Of a DNA stretch of 64,000 nt, positions 8,695 through 17,031 are shown in pieces. Each line of letters begins with the position of its first letter. Position 1 is the first letter of the stretch. The notes beneath the pieces were generated by a model. The model searched no databases. It saw only the letters and a program-made list of their open reading frames with translations, and was not told the origin of the DNA. A program made the translations under genes and the position numbers. The stretch is taken from the NCBI GenBank assembly GCA_964368445.1, contig CAYJAY010000007.1, positions 11,968 to 75,967 on the forward strand. Direction: 5' to 3'. This DNA comes from CAYJAY01 sp964368445 (GTDB lineage: Bacteria; Bacillota; Clostridia; Oscillospirales; Ruminococcaceae).

Positions 8695-9902
8695 TAATTT
8701 TCACCTTTTAAAACAATCTCTTTTGTCTGCCGTGCTATCATAATCTCTTCGTTTGTCGGGATTACGTAAGCAGAAACTTTTGAACCGGGTTTTGAAAAAC
8801 GTCCCCCGTCCTTTTCGTTTGCTTGCCTGTTAAGCTCGCTGTCTATCTCGATGCCGATAAACGACAGGTTTTTCAACGCTTGATATCGAAGATATGAGAA
8901 CTTTTCACCAATTCCACCCGTGAAGATAACGCTGTCGACCCCACCCATTGCGGCGGCATATGAGCCGATTAACTTTGTCAACTGATAACACATGATGTCA
9001 ACCGCAAGCCGTGCGCGCGGGTTGGTGTCCATTGCGTCTTCGACGTCGCGACAGTCGGACGAGATGCCCGAAACCCCAACAAGACCGGATTTCTTGTTTA
9101 ATATCTCGGTGACTTGTTCCGCCGTTATCCCCTCTTTTTTGGCTATAAAGCTGACAATTGCGGGGTCGATACTTCCGCTTCGCGTTCCCATTATGATGCC
9201 GTCGACAGGGGTAAAGCCCATCGAGTTGTCGAGGCTTTTTCCGTCCATTATAGCACAAACCGAGCTTCCTCCGCCAAGGTGACAGGTAACGAGCTTCGAA
9301 CCTTTTTTCTCTTTTTTTGTTATGTCAAAATATCTCTCGCTTACATATTCGTGGCTTATGCTGTGGAAGCCAAATTTTCTGATTCCATATTTCTCATAGT
9401 ATTCGTACGGTATGCCGTAGATATATGCTTTTTCCGGCATCGTGTGGTGGAACGAGTTGTCAAACACGACACACATCGGGAAGTTTTCGCCGAAAACCTC
9501 CTGCGAAGCTTTAAGCGCCGCCACCTGCATAGGGACGTGGAGTGGAGCAAACTCGCTGTGGTCGAGAAGAATCTCTATGTTTTGTTTTGTCGCAAGTTTT
9601 CCATAGTTCCAATCTATCGGCCCAAAACTTACCCTGTGCCCCACAGCCGATATCTGTTCAATGCTTTCAATAACTTTGTGTTGTCCTTCGGTTAAAAGCT
9701 TAACGATTGCGGCAAACGCTTGGTTGTTGTTCTCAAGCTTTATATCTATAATTTCGGGCGGCTTTTCCGCTACCGTGTGTTTTATAAAACTTGCGCCGCC
9801 AATTCGTTCGGCGCCGCCCTTTGCAAGCACCTTTTCGTCTGTCATGTCGACAAGTTGATATTTTGCGCTTGTGCTCCCTGCGTTGATAACTAGAATTAAC
9901 AT
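8694..9902 (-). CDS. ackA: Acetate kinase family protein, divergent
   Basis: ATP-forming acetate (or related short-chain acid) kinase of the ASKHA superfamily, 402 aa. It has the first signature LVINAGSTSAK (4-14), the second region HLGGGSSVCAIMDGKS, SMGFTPVDGIIMGTRSGSID and VFTGGIGE. Two normally invariant stretches differ: GHRVVHGG is GHRVSFGP here and FHGTSH is FHSISH. Substrate may therefore be acetate, propionate or another acid. No phosphotransacetylase is adjacent. If it is acetate kinase it would collect ATP from acetyl phosphate formed in fermentation, including of purines. AAAAGG lies before the ATG. Confidence 0.85.
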   Translation of the reverse strand: MLILVINAGSTSAKYQLVDMTDEKVLAKGGAERIGGASFIKHTVAEKPPEIIDIKLENNNQAFAAIVKLLTEGQHKVIESIEQISAVGHRVSFGPIDWNYGKLATKQNIEILLDHSEFAPLHVPMQVAALKASQEVFGENFPMCVVFDNSFHHTMPEKAYIYGIPYEYYEKYGIRKFGFHSISHEYVSERYFDITKKEKKGSKLVTCHLGGGSSVCAIMDGKSLDNSMGFTPVDGIIMGTRSGSIDPAIVSFIAKKEGITAEQVTEILNKKSGLVGVSGISSDCRDVEDAMDTNPRARLAVDIMCYQLTKLIGSYAAAMGGVDSVIFTGGIGEKFSYLRYQALKNLSFIGIEIDSELNRQANEKDGGRFSKPGSKVSAYVIPTNEEIMIARQTKEIVLKGEN

Positions 9903-10102
9903 AGTAAAAACCTTTTTGATAAAATTTTGTGTTTAATCGTTACCTTTTAATTTTACAATATTTATTACCGCTTTACAAACTTTTTTTAAAACAAGTGTTA
10001 TTAGTATCCCCCCGACAAACAAAACGTCTTGCTAACCAAACAAAGTATATTTTAAAAAACAAAAAAATACCAAATTGTAACCATTATATTTGGCTTTTTT
10101 CA

Positions 10103-10131
10103 TTGTATTTTTAATTTAAATTATATATAAT
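10103..10131 (+). promoter_or_regulatory. Sigma-A type promoter for the repeat membrane protein
   Basis: TTGTAT at 10103-10108, 17-base spacer, TATAAT at 10126-10131, followed by about 45 bases to the ribosome site of the next gene. Surrounding sequence (9903-10185) is AT-rich and otherwise plain. Confidence 0.6.
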
Positions 10132-10185
10132 TACTATATATAATAAAAAATGATAGCAAAAAAATAACTCAAGCGAGGTTTAACG

Positions 10186-12225
10186 GTGAAAAGAACAATA
10201 TCAATATTATCAATTATAATGCTTTTGTTGTTGGCAATGCCGACGGTTTTGGCGGCCGACTATGCCGTTGATGTCACGGTGTCACAAGGCATAGGCGGAA
10301 CGGCGACAGCCAAGGCTATCGACCCAACAAGCGGAGCGATTCTCGGCGAGGGAAGCAGTTTTTCCTTTTCAACCGAGATGCCGTACAACCTAACGGTTAC
10401 CGCGACACCAAGCGAAAACTATAAACTTCAATCTATTAAAAAAGACGGCATATCGCTTGCGGTTTCGGACAACATGGTTGTTTTAGAGGGTAGAACCACA
10501 AGCGAAAGCCTTGTTGTTTCGTTCGAACCCGACATAAAAACCTATTCTGTGACGGTTGATGTTGTCGAAACTCGCGGTTCTGTTGCGGTAAGCCCCAAAA
10601 CAACCGACATATCGGTTGGCGACAAGATAGACGTTGTCGCAACGCCGATAGATGATACATATAAATTTCTTTACTGGGAAATAGCCCCCGACAGCGTTGT
10701 GGTCTCGTCCAACAACAGCGCCAACGCGTCGTTTAACATGCCCCCTGCCGACGTTACGGTGTCGGCATTTTTCGGTAAGATAGTAGACGTTTCGTTTGAA
10801 CAACCGGACGGCGGAACGATACTCACAAAAGCGTTAACACTTGTCGAAGGCGAGTCGGTCTATATCGAAGCCAAAGAGCTTGACGGATATACCTTTACGG
10901 GTTGGACGGCGACAAGCGGAACGTTTGACGACCCCGACGACCTAACAACAAACTTCACTGCTAGCGATGTCGACGCAACGCTAACCGCAAACTTTGAAGA
11001 GGACGAACCTGTCGAGGAAGAGGAGCAAGAGGAGGAAGAAGAACCGGAACCTACTCCCGAACCAACCCCAGAACCGACAGAACAACCCGAAACAGACGAG
11101 CCCTCTAACGACACAACGACCGAAAATGTAGGCGGATTGTTTAACGTCCAAACAACAGTGGACGAAGGCGGAAGGGTTTCCGCAAGCCTAACGACGGTGG
11201 CGGCAGGCGCCGAAATATCGGTTCGCGCAATGCCGGACGAAGGATATGTTTTTGACCACTGGAGCGCCGACGCCGGAGAGTTTGAGAACGTCGAAGCAGA
11301 GTTCACCTCATTTAAAATGCCGTCGTCCGACGTCGTTATCGAGGCCCATTTCAAACGCGAAGCGGGCGGGATTTTATCAACCGTTTTGTTGATAATCGGC
11401 GGAATTGTTGTCGCAATTGTCGGCGGAGTTTTGATACAATATTTCCGTCTTAAAAGCAAAGGACAGATGAGCCACGGAGGGTTCTCGGGAATTTTATACG
11501 CCGCAAGCACTATAATAAACAAGATTAAACGAACGACCAAAAAAGGACCAACCACAAACACGAACGAAAACCTTAAGCAAAGCCCACCACCAAGACAACA
11601 AAGCAACGAAGGCGGCAAAAAGCCTTCCGGCAAATCTTCCGGCAAATCATCTTCCGGGACGATTAACCGCCACGGCAACCAGCCCCACCCGAACGGCCCG
11701 CGTCCGCCACAACGACCCGGCGGAAATGTTGGCGCGCCAAACATGGGGCCTCGTCCGCCACAACAAAACATGCAAAATAAACAAAACATGCAAAATATGC
11801 AAAACATGTCCAAAAACCAAAATCCACAGGGCAATAAACCGCCGTCCAACCACGCAGGACAGCGACCGCCCCAACAACCAATGCCAAACAACCTTCAAGG
11901 CCAAGGCGGATATAACGGCGCCCAAGGCAGAGCGGGAAAACCATATCCCGACCAGACGCAGGATTTTTACAACTATCAAAACTATGATAACGCATACGGC
12001 AACGAGATGTATGGTGAAGCGATGTCGGGACACGACGAACCGACGATAGCGTATTCCCCCGAAGAACTTCAACAGCAAATGCAACAACAGCAACAGCAAC
12101 AAAACAACGCTAATCCATACCAAAACGGCGACGGACAGTTTGTAAGCGACGAAGAACTTCTTTCGCGAGATGTCTCAACCGACCCGTTTTACGGAAACAA
12201 AGACCGAAATTTCTTTGATTTCTAA
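10186..12225 (+). CDS. Membrane-anchored InlB-type repeat protein with low-complexity cytoplasmic tail
   Basis: A 679-aa protein starting at GTG with GCGAGGTT upstream. Layout: signal peptide (1-23); about four beta repeats of the divergent InlB B-repeat type, each with a GGT/GGR start, an EGYxFxxW-like core and a closing xVTVxAxF (about 28-95, 115-195, 205-275, 320-390); an acidic Glu/Pro/Thr linker (about 275-310) between the third and fourth repeats; a transmembrane helix (about 395-420); and a tail rich in Pro, Asn, Gln and Gly ending with a Gln run and an acidic SDEELLSRD segment. The repeats should face outward and the tail inward. No sortase or S-layer motif is seen. Function is unknown; adhesion or envelope sensing is a guess. 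Confidence 0.8.
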   Translation: MKRTISILSIIMLLLLAMPTVLAADYAVDVTVSQGIGGTATAKAIDPTSGAILGEGSSFSFSTEMPYNLTVTATPSENYKLQSIKKDGISLAVSDNMVVLEGRTTSESLVVSFEPDIKTYSVTVDVVETRGSVAVSPKTTDISVGDKIDVVATPIDDTYKFLYWEIAPDSVVVSSNNSANASFNMPPADVTVSAFFGKIVDVSFEQPDGGTILTKALTLVEGESVYIEAKELDGYTFTGWTATSGTFDDPDDLTTNFTASDVDATLTANFEEDEPVEEEEQEEEEEPEPTPEPTPEPTEQPETDEPSNDTTTENVGGLFNVQTTVDEGGRVSASLTTVAAGAEISVRAMPDEGYVFDHWSADAGEFENVEAEFTSFKMPSSDVVIEAHFKREAGGILSTVLLIIGGIVVAIVGGVLIQYFRLKSKGQMSHGGFSGILYAASTIINKIKRTTKKGPTTNTNENLKQSPPPRQQSNEGGKKPSGKSSGKSSSGTINRHGNQPHPNGPRPPQRPGGNVGAPNMGPRPPQQNMQNKQNMQNMQNMSKNQNPQGNKPPSNHAGQRPPQQPMPNNLQGQGGYNGAQGRAGKPYPDQTQDFYNYQNYDNAYGNEMYGEAMSGHDEPTIAYSPEELQQQMQQQQQQQNNANPYQNGDGQFVSDEELLSRDVSTDPFYGNKDRNFFDF

Positions 12226-12230
12226 AAAAT

Positions 12231-12566
12231 AAACATATTTCATATGTTTCAGACTGTCGAAAAACCCCTATTGAAAAATTGTGTTTCGTCAAAAAAACGG
12301 TTGTATACCGTTTGCACAAACATAATGTGTGGGATGTAGGGGCGGATATCATCCGCCAGTTCAAACACAGCCTCTAATGTGCAAAAAAGCATAGAGTAAA
12401 GGTTTCATTATTGCCATTTATGCCGTTTAAATACCGAAACAGCAGTTTATGATATAATTTGTGCAACTAATGGCGGGCGGATGGTATCCGCCCCTACCCA
12501 CGATTTTGTGCAACATTTTTGAGGGTGTACCTTTTTTGACGCAGATAAAACATATTTCATATGTTT
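12231..12566. repeat. Inverted-repeat intergenic element flanked by identical 19-bp palindromes
   Basis: This occupies most of gap 12226-12656. Identical 19-bp palindromic copies of AAACATATTTCATATGTTT lie at 12231-12249 and 12548-12566. Between them, 12250-12547 begins CAGACTGTCGAAAAACC and ends with the approximate complement CTTTTTTGACGCAG. Inside, two 22-bp copies of GTAGGGGCGGAT(A)-type sequence are inverted (about 12333-12355 and 12472-12497), each itself a hairpin GGCGGAT-loop-ATCCGCC. No coding frame is present. The layout resembles a non-autonomous mobile element, but the flanks could also be terminator hairpins. Confidence 0.6.
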
Positions 12567-12597
12567 TACCTGCGTTGTCTTTAATAAAAGGCTAAAC

Positions 12598-12644
12598 AAA
12601 ACGGTCGGCTTTCTCGCCACAAAAGCGAGTTTGCCGACCGTTTT
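12598..12644 (-). terminator. Terminator of the guanine deaminase gene
   Basis: A 12-bp stem (AAAACGGTCGGC and complement) with a second stem CTCGC/GCGAG in the loop. It lies 13 bases past the guaD stop, and read on the minus strand it ends in GTTTTG. It may also stop transcripts from the plus strand, where TTTTAAATTTAATT follows. Confidence 0.7.
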
Positions 12645-12656
12645 AAATTTAATTAT

Positions 12657-13904
12657 TTAATAAACCTTTCTCCCTCTTGCGTAAACCGCCGAAATGTTTC
12701 GTTCTCCCGAAAACAACATCATACGTTGTATTCTCTGTTCAAAGTCGATACCACCGCTTTGCAAAAGTTCGCTGTCGTCTATAACAACGGCGTCAAAAGC
12801 GTTACCGACACAAAAACCGGGTTTTTCTCCGAAAAATTTCTGTCCTTCACTTGTCGCAAGGTATAGCGCGTTTTTGTAGTCTATGCTCTTTTCTCCGAAA
12901 AGTGCTCCGCGAAGCTTTGAAACTTTAACGGCGAGCGACGCCGCGTCGAGCACCGAAAGCGACGTTCCGGCCGCTATGTCGGACCCCAGCGCAACGCTTA
13001 TCCCGCGCGCAAGCATGTCGGCGACGGGGGCTATGCCGCTTGTTATGTTCGCGTTGCTTTCGGGGCAATGGGCCACCAAAACGCCAAACTCTTTTATCAT
13101 ATCAAGTTCTTTTTCGCTACACGAAACACAATGCGCCATAATCGACGGCACGTCTTTTGAAACCAAACCATATATTTTATAAGCGTCAAGATAACACGTC
13201 GCGTTTGGTTCTAGCTTTTTAACCCATTCGATCTCGCTTAGGTTTTCCGATAGATGCGATTGCACAGGCACGCCGTATTTTTGCGCAAGTTCGCCGAGTT
13301 TTCCCATAAGTTCCCCCGAACATGACGGAACAAACCGCGGGGTTATAATCGGTTTAATATTTTTATATTTTTTTGAAGCTTGGATAAATTTAACTGTATC
13401 TTCAAAAGAGCTCTCGCACGTTTCACAAAGATTTTCGGGCGAATTTCTATCCATGTTAACCTTGCCGACATATGCCGAAATTCCGCTTTGCTCCAAAAGT
13501 TCCATCAAAATCTCGGTCGATTTTAGATGGATAGAGCCGAATATACAAGCCTTTGTTGTGCCGTTTTTCACAAGATCTTTTATTAATTTCGGATAGATTT
13601 GTTTTGCATAGTTTGTGTCGTTATATTTCATTTCCTCGGGAAATGTATATTTCTCAAGCCACGGAAGAAGCGGAAGGTCTAACCCAAACCCACGGTTTGC
13701 ATATTGCGGAGCGTGTAGATGCATGTCACAAAGCCCGGGTATGACAAGGGCGCTTTCAAAATCTTTAATCAATTCCCCGTCTATCGGAGTTTGCGAAATC
13801 TCTTTAACAACACCGTTTTCAACCTTTATAAACGCGTCTTTCCGCACACGCAGTTCTAAGATTGTGGGACAGTCGATGAAATTCCCTTTATAAATGCCGT
13901 TCAC
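12657..13904 (-). CDS. guaD: Guanine deaminase
   Basis: Zinc amidohydrolase that turns guanine into xanthine and ammonia, feeding xanthine to the Xdh enzymes of this island. The 415-aa length fits. Metal and catalytic motifs: GLCDMHLHAPQYANRG (His-x-His, near residue 60), PVQSHLSEN, IMAHCVSCS and ALGSDIAAGTSLSV with the metal Asp. The FGLDLPLLPWLEKYTFPEE segment is specific to guanine deaminases among this superfamily. It starts at GTG with AAAGGGG upstream. It faces away from xdhABC, with a repeat element between. A dedicated terminator follows. Confidence 0.93.
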   Translation of the reverse strand: MNGIYKGNFIDCPTILELRVRKDAFIKVENGVVKEISQTPIDGELIKDFESALVIPGLCDMHLHAPQYANRGFGLDLPLLPWLEKYTFPEEMKYNDTNYAKQIYPKLIKDLVKNGTTKACIFGSIHLKSTEILMELLEQSGISAYVGKVNMDRNSPENLCETCESSFEDTVKFIQASKKYKNIKPIITPRFVPSCSGELMGKLGELAQKYGVPVQSHLSENLSEIEWVKKLEPNATCYLDAYKIYGLVSKDVPSIMAHCVSCSEKELDMIKEFGVLVAHCPESNANITSGIAPVADMLARGISVALGSDIAAGTSLSVLDAASLAVKVSKLRGALFGEKSIDYKNALYLATSEGQKFFGEKPGFCVGNAFDAVVIDDSELLQSGGIDFEQRIQRMMLFSGERNISAVYARGRKVY

Positions 13905-13953
13905 TTTTTTATAAACCCCTTTTGTTTAAAGTTAATAATTAATAGTTATGGTG

Positions 13954-13968
13954 CGCCACTTCGTGGCG
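13954..13968. repeat. CGCCAC hairpin, reverse orientation
   Basis: Stem CGCCAC with GTGGCG around TTC. With its flanks (GGTGCG... and ...GTATTTGAATA) it is the reverse complement of the units at 8054-8068 and 8114-8128. It lies just upstream of guaD and next to MITE copy 2. Confidence 0.65.
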
Positions 13969-14016
13969 GTATTTGAATATGATTTTCGGCTTTTGGCGTT
14001 TCCATAAAATGGCGGA

Positions 14017-14134
14017 CGTAGTGCCTTGTGTCGTTTAAAAATTTACATAAGTAGTTTTTCACTTGCCCTCTCAGTCAATCCGAGATTGACTGAGAGGGTA
14101 ACTGCAAAAGTTTTAATTAACACAAGGTAGTACG
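14017..14134. mobile_element. MITE-like element, copy 2 (118 bp)
   Basis: Ends CGTAGTGCCTTGTGTCG and, at the right, the complement of CGTACTACCTTGTGTTA, with outer CGTA/TACG. The core is a perfect 15-bp stem CCCTCTCAGTCAATC around CGA. Compared with copy 1 it lacks 34 bases holding the inner hairpin, bounded by GAC on both sides. It is followed by a plain AT-rich stretch and then the promoter at 14196. Confidence 0.75.
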
Positions 14135-14195
14135 GGAGGCAATGCATCTAAATTAAAAAAATTAGAAAAATCACACTCATCTTATAAAGTTTTGC

Positions 14196-14224
14196 TTGAT
14201 AAGTTTATATTATCACTTTATAAT
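14196..14224 (+). promoter_or_regulatory. Promoter for the xdh operon
   Basis: TTGATA at 14196-14201, 17-base spacer, TATAAT at 14219-14224. It would give a leader of about 205 nt before the first gene at 14436. The leader has a small hairpin (GTTTG-TTT-CAAAC) but does not contain the conserved RNA found before ssnA and the permease, and I see no classical purine riboswitch in it. Confidence 0.65.
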
Positions 14225-14435
14225 AAGAGAATACAAGTATTTTTTAAAAGATTTGTTTAAAATTGATATTTTTATCTGCTTAAATTGGCGGTCGATCTTT
14301 TGTTAATGCTTTCTCAATTCGAATAGTAAATAGCACCAACAGCAAAATTGAAAGTTTTTTAAACGTCTGTGTTGTTTTGTTTGTTTCAAACGACGCAAAA
14401 TTAAAATAGGAAAGCTTTTTTAATGGAGGATTTCA

Positions 14436-14681
14436 ATGGGCGAGAGCAACAATAGTAACGATAACAAATATCTAAGCTATGGCATTTCATTTGGCATAAT
14501 TTTCGGAACAACCATCGCGGTTTTGGCATCGCTGATTTTTGATATCCAAATGTCGTACGCGCTTATGTTTGGCCCCGGCATGGGAATGCTTATCGGGCTT
14601 GTTATCGGAATGTTTATCGACCAAGACAACAAAACAAAACAAGCAAAAGACGACACCAGCGAAAAAAACGAGATTAATTAA
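14436..14681 (+). CDS. Small two-helix membrane protein leading the xdh operon
   Basis: An 81-aa protein with a short polar N-terminus, two hydrophobic helices (about 13-35 and 38-60), the second a glycine-rich zipper (FGPGMGMLIGLVIGMF), and a charged Lys/Asp/Glu tail. TGGAGGA precedes the ATG. It ends 31 bp before xdhA and is the first gene after the promoter, so it is probably in the xdh transcript. I recognise no family; glycine-zipper helices often pack as oligomers. Its position suggests membrane docking or transport linked to Xdh, but this is inference. Confidence 0.75.
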   Translation: MGESNNSNDNKYLSYGISFGIIFGTTIAVLASLIFDIQMSYALMFGPGMGMLIGLVIGMFIDQDNKTKQAKDDTSEKNEIN

Positions 14682-14712
14682 ATTTAAAATAAAAAATTGG
14701 AGGGTTAAAGTT

Positions 14713-17031
14713 TTGAGTGAGAAAAATTTTCGTTCGGTCGGAAAAAGTTTTAAACGCATAGATGGCGTTGAAAAGATAACCGGCAAAGCAATGTTTACCG
14801 ACGACTATCTTTTAAACGACGTGTTAATTGCAAAGATAGTCCATTCCGAAATTGCAAACGGAGTCGTAAAAAACATAGACATCGAAGAGGCATTAAAGAT
14901 ACCCGGTGTCGAAAAGATAGTTACCTGTTTTGACGTGCCAAACACCAAGTTCCCAACCGCAGGCCACCCGTGGAGCACCGACCCGTCCCACCAAGACATT
15001 GCGGACAACAACCTTTTGACCTCGCGCGTTAGGTTCTATGGCGACAACGTCGCGGCGGTAATCGCAACCGACAGTGTTGCGTGCGACAGGGCTATTCGCG
15101 CGATTAAAGTTGAATATCAAGAATATACCCCCCTAATAACTCCAGACGCGGCAATCAACGCAAAAGATGTGCCCCCAATCCACGAGGATTTCAAAGACAA
15201 CATCTTGGCGGCAACTTCCTATGAGTTTGGCGATTTTAACGAAGCGATTAAAGAACCGGGGCTTATAAAATTTGAAGACCAATTTAAAACCCCGATAGTC
15301 CAACATTGCCACATAGAAAACCCAATCTGCTATGCTTACGAACACCGCGGCAGAATGGTTGTGGTGTCGTCCACCCAAATTCCCCATATCGTGCGCCGTG
15401 TCGTCGGGCAAGCTCTTGACATGCCGTGGGGCAAAATTCGCGTTATTAAGCCGTATATCGGCGGCGGTTTCGGAAACAAACAAGACGTTTTGTTTGAACC
15501 GCTTTGCGCATACCTTTCAACCGTTGTCGGCGGACGTTGCGTTAAAATCGACACGACAAGAGAAGAAACTTTCGCGTGCACGAGGGTTCGCCACGCTATT
15601 GATTTTAAGATTACAAGTTATGTTCGCCCCGACGGTCGTTTTGTTGCAAGGGCTCTTGAAGGGGTCTCCAACCAAGGCGGCTACGCGTCGCACGGCCACG
15701 GAATAGTTGCAAAGGCTTCCTCTGTCTTCCGCAACGTATACCAAGACGAAAAAGCGACAAAAGGCGACGTTAAGACGGTGTTCACCAACACCGCTCCCGC
15801 CGGAGCAATGCGCGGATATGGCGTTCCCCAGATAATCTTCGCTATGGAAAGCCATGTCGACGATATTGCAAAATCGCTTAACATCGACCCGGTCAAAATC
15901 CGCGAAATCAACATGATGAAAAAGGGATATATCGAACCATATTCAAAGGTTGAAGCGGTCTCTGTTGGGCTTCCCGAAGCTATCGAAAAAGGAAAAGCTC
16001 ATATAGATTGGGACAAAAAAAGAAAACTTTACGAAAACCAAAGCGGCAACATCCGAAAAGGGGTTGGGTGTGCAATCTTTACATACCAAACCGCCGTTTG
16101 GCCGATATCAATCGAGGTTAGTTCCTGTCGAATGTCGATGAACCAAGACGGAACGGTTCAACTTATAATGGGCGCAACCGAGATAGGCCAAGGCGCAGAT
16201 ACCGTGTTTTGCCAGATGGCTTCCGAAGCCACAGGAATTCCGTTTGAGGATTTCCACATAATGTCCAACCAAGACACCGACATTTCGCCGTATGATCCCG
16301 GCGCTTATGCCTCGCGTCAATCGTATGTTGGAGGAATGGCTATTAAAAAGACCGCCGAAATACTAAAACAAAAGATCTTTGAATACGCAGAGTTTTACAA
16401 AAACGTTAATGCAACCGAGCTTGATATCGACGGTCGAAACGTCATAAATAAATTGTCGGGCGAAGAGGTTGTGTCTCTTGCGGAACTCATGACCGAAGCA
16501 TACTACAACCCCAATAACCCCCAACACATCGAAGCGTATTCAACCGCCAACTGTCAAAGCAACACGTTTGCTGTTGGCGCGTGTTTTGCCGACGTCGAAG
16601 TCGACATCTCGCTTGGAACGATTGAAGTTAAAGACATTATAAACGTCCACGACAGCGGAAAGATCTTAAACCCGATGTTAGCGGAAATGCAAGTACACGG
16701 CGGCATGAGCATGGGGTTAGGCTATGGGCTTTCGGAACAACTTTTGTACAACGAAAAAACCGGCAAACCGCTCAACAACAATCTTTTAGATTATAAACTT
16801 ATGACAACGCTCGACACCCCCGATTTAAGCGTTGCGTTTGTCGAACCATACGACATAACGGGGCCTTTTGGCAACAAATCGCTGGGTGAGCCGCCGACAG
16901 TTCCGGTCGCGGCGGCTATTCGAAACGCCGTTTTAAACGCAACAGGGGTTAAATTTAATCAAAATCCGTTGACCCCCGAGAGGGTTCTCGAAGGATTTCG
17001 CAACGAAGGGTTGGTGAAAAACTATGTATGA
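14713..17031 (+). CDS. xdhA: Xanthine dehydrogenase molybdenum-binding subunit
   Basis: Catalytic Mo subunit of purine hydroxylase, converting hypoxanthine/xanthine by hydroxylation. At 772 aa it lines up along its length with E. coli XdhA. Seen: the start KITGKAMFTDDY, STQIPHIVRRVVGQALD, IGGGFGNKQDVL, the AMRGYG segment, GATEIGQGADTVF and KSLGEPPTVPVAAAIRNAV. I chose the TTG at 14713 because GGAGGG lies 8 nt upstream and the protein then begins at the family's N-terminus; the frame is open further upstream but that part overlaps the small membrane gene. Its last 8 bases overlap xdhB, showing coupling. It needs the molybdenum cofactor, whose genes are not in the window. Confidence 0.95.
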   Translation: MSEKNFRSVGKSFKRIDGVEKITGKAMFTDDYLLNDVLIAKIVHSEIANGVVKNIDIEEALKIPGVEKIVTCFDVPNTKFPTAGHPWSTDPSHQDIADNNLLTSRVRFYGDNVAAVIATDSVACDRAIRAIKVEYQEYTPLITPDAAINAKDVPPIHEDFKDNILAATSYEFGDFNEAIKEPGLIKFEDQFKTPIVQHCHIENPICYAYEHRGRMVVVSSTQIPHIVRRVVGQALDMPWGKIRVIKPYIGGGFGNKQDVLFEPLCAYLSTVVGGRCVKIDTTREETFACTRVRHAIDFKITSYVRPDGRFVARALEGVSNQGGYASHGHGIVAKASSVFRNVYQDEKATKGDVKTVFTNTAPAGAMRGYGVPQIIFAMESHVDDIAKSLNIDPVKIREINMMKKGYIEPYSKVEAVSVGLPEAIEKGKAHIDWDKKRKLYENQSGNIRKGVGCAIFTYQTAVWPISIEVSSCRMSMNQDGTVQLIMGATEIGQGADTVFCQMASEATGIPFEDFHIMSNQDTDISPYDPGAYASRQSYVGGMAIKKTAEILKQKIFEYAEFYKNVNATELDIDGRNVINKLSGEEVVSLAELMTEAYYNPNNPQHIEAYSTANCQSNTFAVGACFADVEVDISLGTIEVKDIINVHDSGKILNPMLAEMQVHGGMSMGLGYGLSEQLLYNEKTGKPLNNNLLDYKLMTTLDTPDLSVAFVEPYDITGPFGNKSLGEPPTVPVAAAIRNAVLNATGVKFNQNPLTPERVLEGFRNEGLVKNYV

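Noticed and set aside
10860..11891. Long minus-strand frame rich in Gly, Phe, Cys and Ser
   Set aside because: It is the antisense of the Pro/Asn/Gln-rich tail and repeats of the 679-aa protein; composition explains the lack of stops.
14225..14435. Possible purine riboswitch in the xdh leader
   Set aside because: I could not find the guanine/adenine aptamer core or the leader RNA conserved before ssnA; only a small hairpin is seen.
14539..14712. Upstream in-frame extension of xdhA
   Set aside because: It overlaps the small membrane protein gene, has no ribosome site, and the family's N-terminus matches the TTG start at 14713 with GGAGGG 8 nt upstream.
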